Origin: Plutella xylostella
Lineage: Eukaryota > Arthropoda > Insecta > Lepidoptera > Plutellidae
Length of the DNA stretch: 64,000 nt
Assembly: GCF_932276165.1 (NCBI RefSeq)
Contig: NC_063984.1
Span: forward strand, 9,121,501-9,185,500
Direction: 5' to 3'
The position numbers and the translations under genes are program-made. How positions within the stretch are numbered: position 1 is the first letter of the stretch; every line of letters starts with the position of its first letter. The notes below the pieces were generated by a model that had not been told where the DNA came from, made no database searches, and saw only the letters and a program-made list of their open reading frames with translations. This document shows positions 59,704 through 64,000 of this stretch, piece by piece.

Positions 59704-62700
59704 AAGGAAAATCAATAACATGATTTAAAAAATAAAGAATTAAAACTTTTACTTTTAAAAATATATCATATATTTATATTATCTTCATACACATACCGCA
59801 TGTGTTAATACATTTAAAAAATAATAATATACTTACCTACTAGTTCTAAAATTGAATTATTTCAATAAATGAGTTAAGTTTCTACAATAAAGCGCTACTT
59901 TATCTAACGTTTAATCTCTCTAAGTTTCTTTAAACTGCTAGCACTTAAACAGAAGGAGCAGTCCTAAATACTCTCAAGAAAGTTGCACAACTGTTCTGCA
60001 AAAAAAACAAAGTTTACGTGAATTCCGACTATCATTAAGTAGAGACAAGTTGCTTCCGAAGCGCGGGGGACAGAAGAATGGGATCGTTTCCCTAAACTAA
60101 TTACAAAACACGATAATTACAAGAACAGATTTTGCGTCCCAAGAAACGGAGGAAATAAAGAAAATGCAAAGTGTCAGCCCAAAATTTCCATGACAAAAAG
60201 TTTTCGTTTTTTCGCATCGCCCAAAATATCCATTGTCTCGGACCTGCCATTCGTCCGTTTATTTTTTCTTTGACGTGTCTCATTTTCATTTTTATCTCCA
60301 GCGTTGGGCTTTTAATAAGATATGCAAAGGGGGATGTTAAAAAGTTATAAACTTTGCGTCGCCGCTCCAAGTTTTTAGACCGTGGACTTTCATTAAAGTC
60401 CGAATATTAGATTCTGTCTGGTTTGCCAAATATTGTACGTAAAATTTTGGCACCACAACTGTTTACCCAACTTATTGAAAACTAAGGCCACTGAAGGAGC
60501 GTTTACGTCATCCAGTGACTTGCCCCACACGAGTAGTTTGCGGGCTAATTAATTTATTAAAACGTGGCATCAAGCGAGTCCTCGTCTGTCACTTCCAGCT
60601 CGACCCACTCGCGGGGGAGCGAGTGCTCGAGCGAGGCAACACTGGCGAGTGGACCACTCCCGAGTTCAGATATATTCTGCTGTAAGTATATACCTATAGC
60701 AAATTGTTCTTCTCAGAGAGGCGAAGGGATTAGATTAATTGGTGGTCCTGGGTGTGCGCGTAGTAACTTTATAACATAAAATGATAGGTTAATAGGTACC
60801 TACTTACGTCTTACGGAGCGGATCCTTTCGTGCGTTTTAGACATATACTACTGAAACAAGCAACATGCTTAACCCACGCTATCAAACCAGTCTAGTTAAA
60901 TTATGTTTATAACCAACACGCTAAGAAATAAAAACTTAAAATCCATAAGTATAAAAACATGTTTAAATATACAACTATAACTGAAACAAATTCCCACAAT
61001 ACCAGTTCCTTGCATCCCTTAATCCCCGTATCAGCTTAAACCAAAAATTAAATCAGCTCACACGTCAAACTCGTCAAACCAAAGCGCCGATTGGGTCACA
61101 TTAAAAACAAAATGGCCCCTATAAGAGGGCGCTAAGTAAATAAATAGACCCGAATATGGCAGCGTAATAACAGAAGGCAAACAGCATCAGAGAAGCCATG
61201 AGATAAAATCGTATTGCGTTGTCAAAAATAAATGAATCCGGGGATTAGTCGTGGGCCGCGCGCGGGCAATATTGTCGCAGTGTTGGCGCCCAGCGTGGGC
61301 CGGCTACAGTCACCCCGCTTCCTAGATATACATTGTTTAGATCTAGTTTTAGTTTTAAGGATTTCGAAGATGTAATGAAAAGGAAGAGAGGAGAAACTTT
61401 ATGTTTTTCTAGAGTTCAGTAATATTGATATATATCTATCACCGAATGATGCTTATCAATGACAAGAAGAAACCCGTATTTAAAACAAGTACTTAACTGA
61501 AAATATTAGTTTTTTTTTAAATCATCAATACATGTAAGTCTACTTTATTAATATATTTTTATACATGGCTTGAATGTATTCGTATTGTATGTTTTAGGTT
61601 GGCGTTGGTTACTGTTCCCCGGGAGCTAGTGTGGGGCTCCCAATAAGTTTTGCTGCGGCTTCCGAGGTCGACCCAGTCCATTCTATTTTCAGCAGACTTT
61701 ATTACATCCAGTACTTATGTAGTTGCGGGGATTAATTATTATATTCTAAAATATTGATTTATTAGAGTATTCGCTAACAAAGCGATGGGCTAATAAAATT
61801 AGCTTTCATTCAAAAGATAGTAAGTTCAAATATAAGAATGATAATTTAAGTTAAAACGATATTAAATAGAGTCATAGTTTGATGATAACATGACTGTATT
61901 TTGAATATTATCATTATAACCCCAACTATAATACTACTGCACATATACCTACTAGCCTCCGGCCGATTCTCTTAGGTCATACGTACCTAAGATATACCTA
62001 TAGGTACCTATAAGTTTAATATTTAACAGCCTTGATCTATCAAAAGACGCAAATCGAGATAAAATGACTTCTTAAATGTTCAATTTTGTTACAGGTATTT
62101 CTATTAGCCATTTCGTTTGAAACCGATAATATCCGTAGCAGTAAACAGATCAGCCGGCGCGCGATAGTGTCGGAGCGGGGCGAGATCGCGCGAGATAAAC
62201 TCACAGTGAGAGCCACAAAGAGAGAGCTCAAGCGACCGCCGCTTTCACTAAACGAGTCCATCCACTCCACACGGCGGCAAATAACAACACCACAACGAAC
62301 AAACAAAATGACAACAAAATTACAACGGTTGTTAAACCGTCATCACTCAAATTACAGTATCACATTGAAAGAAATTCAGAAACGACAGCTATCAAAAATG
62401 TAAAAACTCAATAAAAAACGCCACAAGATAAGGAATTTGAAAAGGGCGCAATTTATCAATGGCGTCGAACAGTCGATCGCCGCGCTTCATCTTTATCGTA
62501 TTTGCGTATAAATAGTGACGCGACGTCGAGCCGCCGCTAATGATACGGAAAATGACATCTTATTTCGGTGTGAAAATCGAAGAAAAAATCGCTCATCTCT
62601 CGCCGTCTGCATGAATATTTTATGGCCGCATCAACACCGGAATGACAGGTTTTATCGTTTGAAAATTCGACGAAAATTGCGCAAAATGACGCGTTGATAT

Positions 62701-63915
62701 TTTTTTATTTAGTGAGAACATCCTTCCGCCAATCAGGAGCGCTCATTGTGGGCCACAATGACGTCTCCCCGGGACGCTCTCGCATTTCATTCTAAGCTGA
62801 TTTTTCGTTAAAATTCATGATGTGGGGTTGGAAGTGCTCATGCTTTTTTATTATTTCAGCTTCTCTTCAGTTCAGTTTTACACTATCCAGTAATTTACGT
62901 AATCTTGATTCAGTGAAACAAATATGTGTTTTAATAATAGGCATTATGTGTATGAGACTATAATAATAATATATTATACTCATACAGCATGGCAACAGTG
63001 AAACAATTAAATCGAAACTTATTGAAAGCTTCGCGAGATCAAACGCTCACGTAATGGTTTGGTGTTTGACTATACCTATATGTAAAGTTGTATTGTAAGG
63101 TATATGTTTAGTCTATTTAATTGCTTATTAACTGGCTGACATCGCTAACATGTGTATCGGCTTGAATTAATGAGGAACGCCTCGCTACGAGCGGCGTCGC
63201 GGATCTTGGCTCGAGATACGCGGGAACATAGCTTATGTATACCTTGTACGTATATCAGGTGTCATAAAGCGTTTCTGTCGCTGTAATTAGCCTCATTACC
63301 TCTAATATCTGTCAATTAGTGAATATGTTTATTTTCCCACCTATTGGTTTCCGTTATGTTTACATTAACGTCACAAGTAGGTACTTTATCTGTAAAGCCA
63401 TACGTATTCCCATCAACATAGAGCGTCTATCCGCCCGCCCCTCGCGATAAGCACATCATTTCTCTCTCGATTCTCTTCTCGAAACGGTCTTCATATTGTA
63501 TGATCCGCATAAGTCGCGACATATTTTCTAAATTTGTTCCTGGCGGGGGCCCGAGCACCTGCCGTAAAGATAAGCCTCCGATGCTGCGTAATATCCCCCT
63601 AAAATAACTTCTTACTGCCTCCGGTGCCATGGCGACGGGGACGCGCCGACGACTCTCGCCTTATGTGCTCCTGGTACCCGTGGAGTAGGGATAAGGGTGC
63701 AACTTACATAATATGTGGTACTTACTATAAGAGAGACGATATACTTAAGTAAATAAATTCAAAGATAAAGATATAGATATTTATTTATATTACTATGATA
63801 ATTTGTCCTCACACTAGTTGTAACCAACTCCCTCGCGTTTTCAACAAACAATATCCTTCCCCCATTTGAAGATTGTCTAGATGAAGTAGTGCCGTGGTAG
63901 GCTGTTGACACACTT
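59704..63915. other. Intergenic with low-repeat islands
   Basis: No supported gene. Balanced blocks at 60060-60680, 61060-61340, 62130-62820 and 63160-63670 alternate with AT-rich DNA. Open frames up to 105 codons (62086-62403) have no domain. Confidence 0.35.
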
Positions 63916-63959
63916 GGCGGCGCGGGCGGGCGCGGGGCGGGCGCGGGGCGGGGGGCGGC
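63916..63959 (+). repeat. G-rich, GC-box-like tract
   Basis: An almost pure G/C stretch with repeated GGGGCGGG motifs (Sp1/KLF type) and multiple G-runs. The neighbourhood is cut off by the window end. Confidence 0.6.
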
Positions 63960-64000
63960 AATATTGCGAATTAATTAAGGAAGTCATTACGCGCCGATAG

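Overview
The window looks like a chromosomal segment from a moth or butterfly (Lepidoptera). It is AT-rich intergenic DNA with GC-rich islands and carries repeat types I associate with lepidopteran genomes: a tRNA-headed SINE, repeats with GACA or GTCC/GTCT runs, and RTE-like LINEs with GA tails. The only host gene I can support is a single-exon SoxB1 transcription factor, almost certainly SoxNeuro, on the minus strand at 23169-24242. I do not assign a species.

Layout. 139-3363 holds a full-length RTE-clade-like retrotransposon (minus strand) with an intact 990-codon endonuclease/reverse transcriptase ORF and perfect 11-bp target-site duplications. 3364-17536 is non-coding and contains several MITE or foldback elements, including a non-autonomous hAT element at 12242-13095 with an 8-bp target duplication and a second MITE nested inside it. 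17537-18022 is a 5'-truncated sibling of the first retrotransposon with its own 11-bp duplication. 18023-22490 is plain intergenic DNA. 22490-24560 is the SoxN locus: a 3' UTR with one AATAAA, the coding exon and a GC-rich upstream region. 24561-64000 has no convincing gene. It holds a 400-bp tandem duplication (26154-26956), a SINE with a 10-bp target duplication (36501-36764), several TA-flanked MITEs, a long dispersed repeat (48080-48632), GC-tract islands, and a few islands with CTCF-like, CRE or YY1-like motifs.

Reading as a whole. One developmental transcription factor in more than 60 kb without another supported gene is what a SoxB regulatory landscape looks like in animals. The low-repeat, moderately GC-rich islands are candidates for its enhancers or insulators, which is inference. 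The mobile elements with intact target duplications mark recent insertion. I found no CRISPR array, operon-like gene system, genuine tRNA or rRNA gene. The points most worth checking are the intact retrotransposon with an overlapping small upstream ORF and almost no 3' UTR, the three consecutive SUMO-consensus motifs in the SoxN C-terminus, and the motif-dense islands near 27.6 kb and 39.1-39.8 kb.
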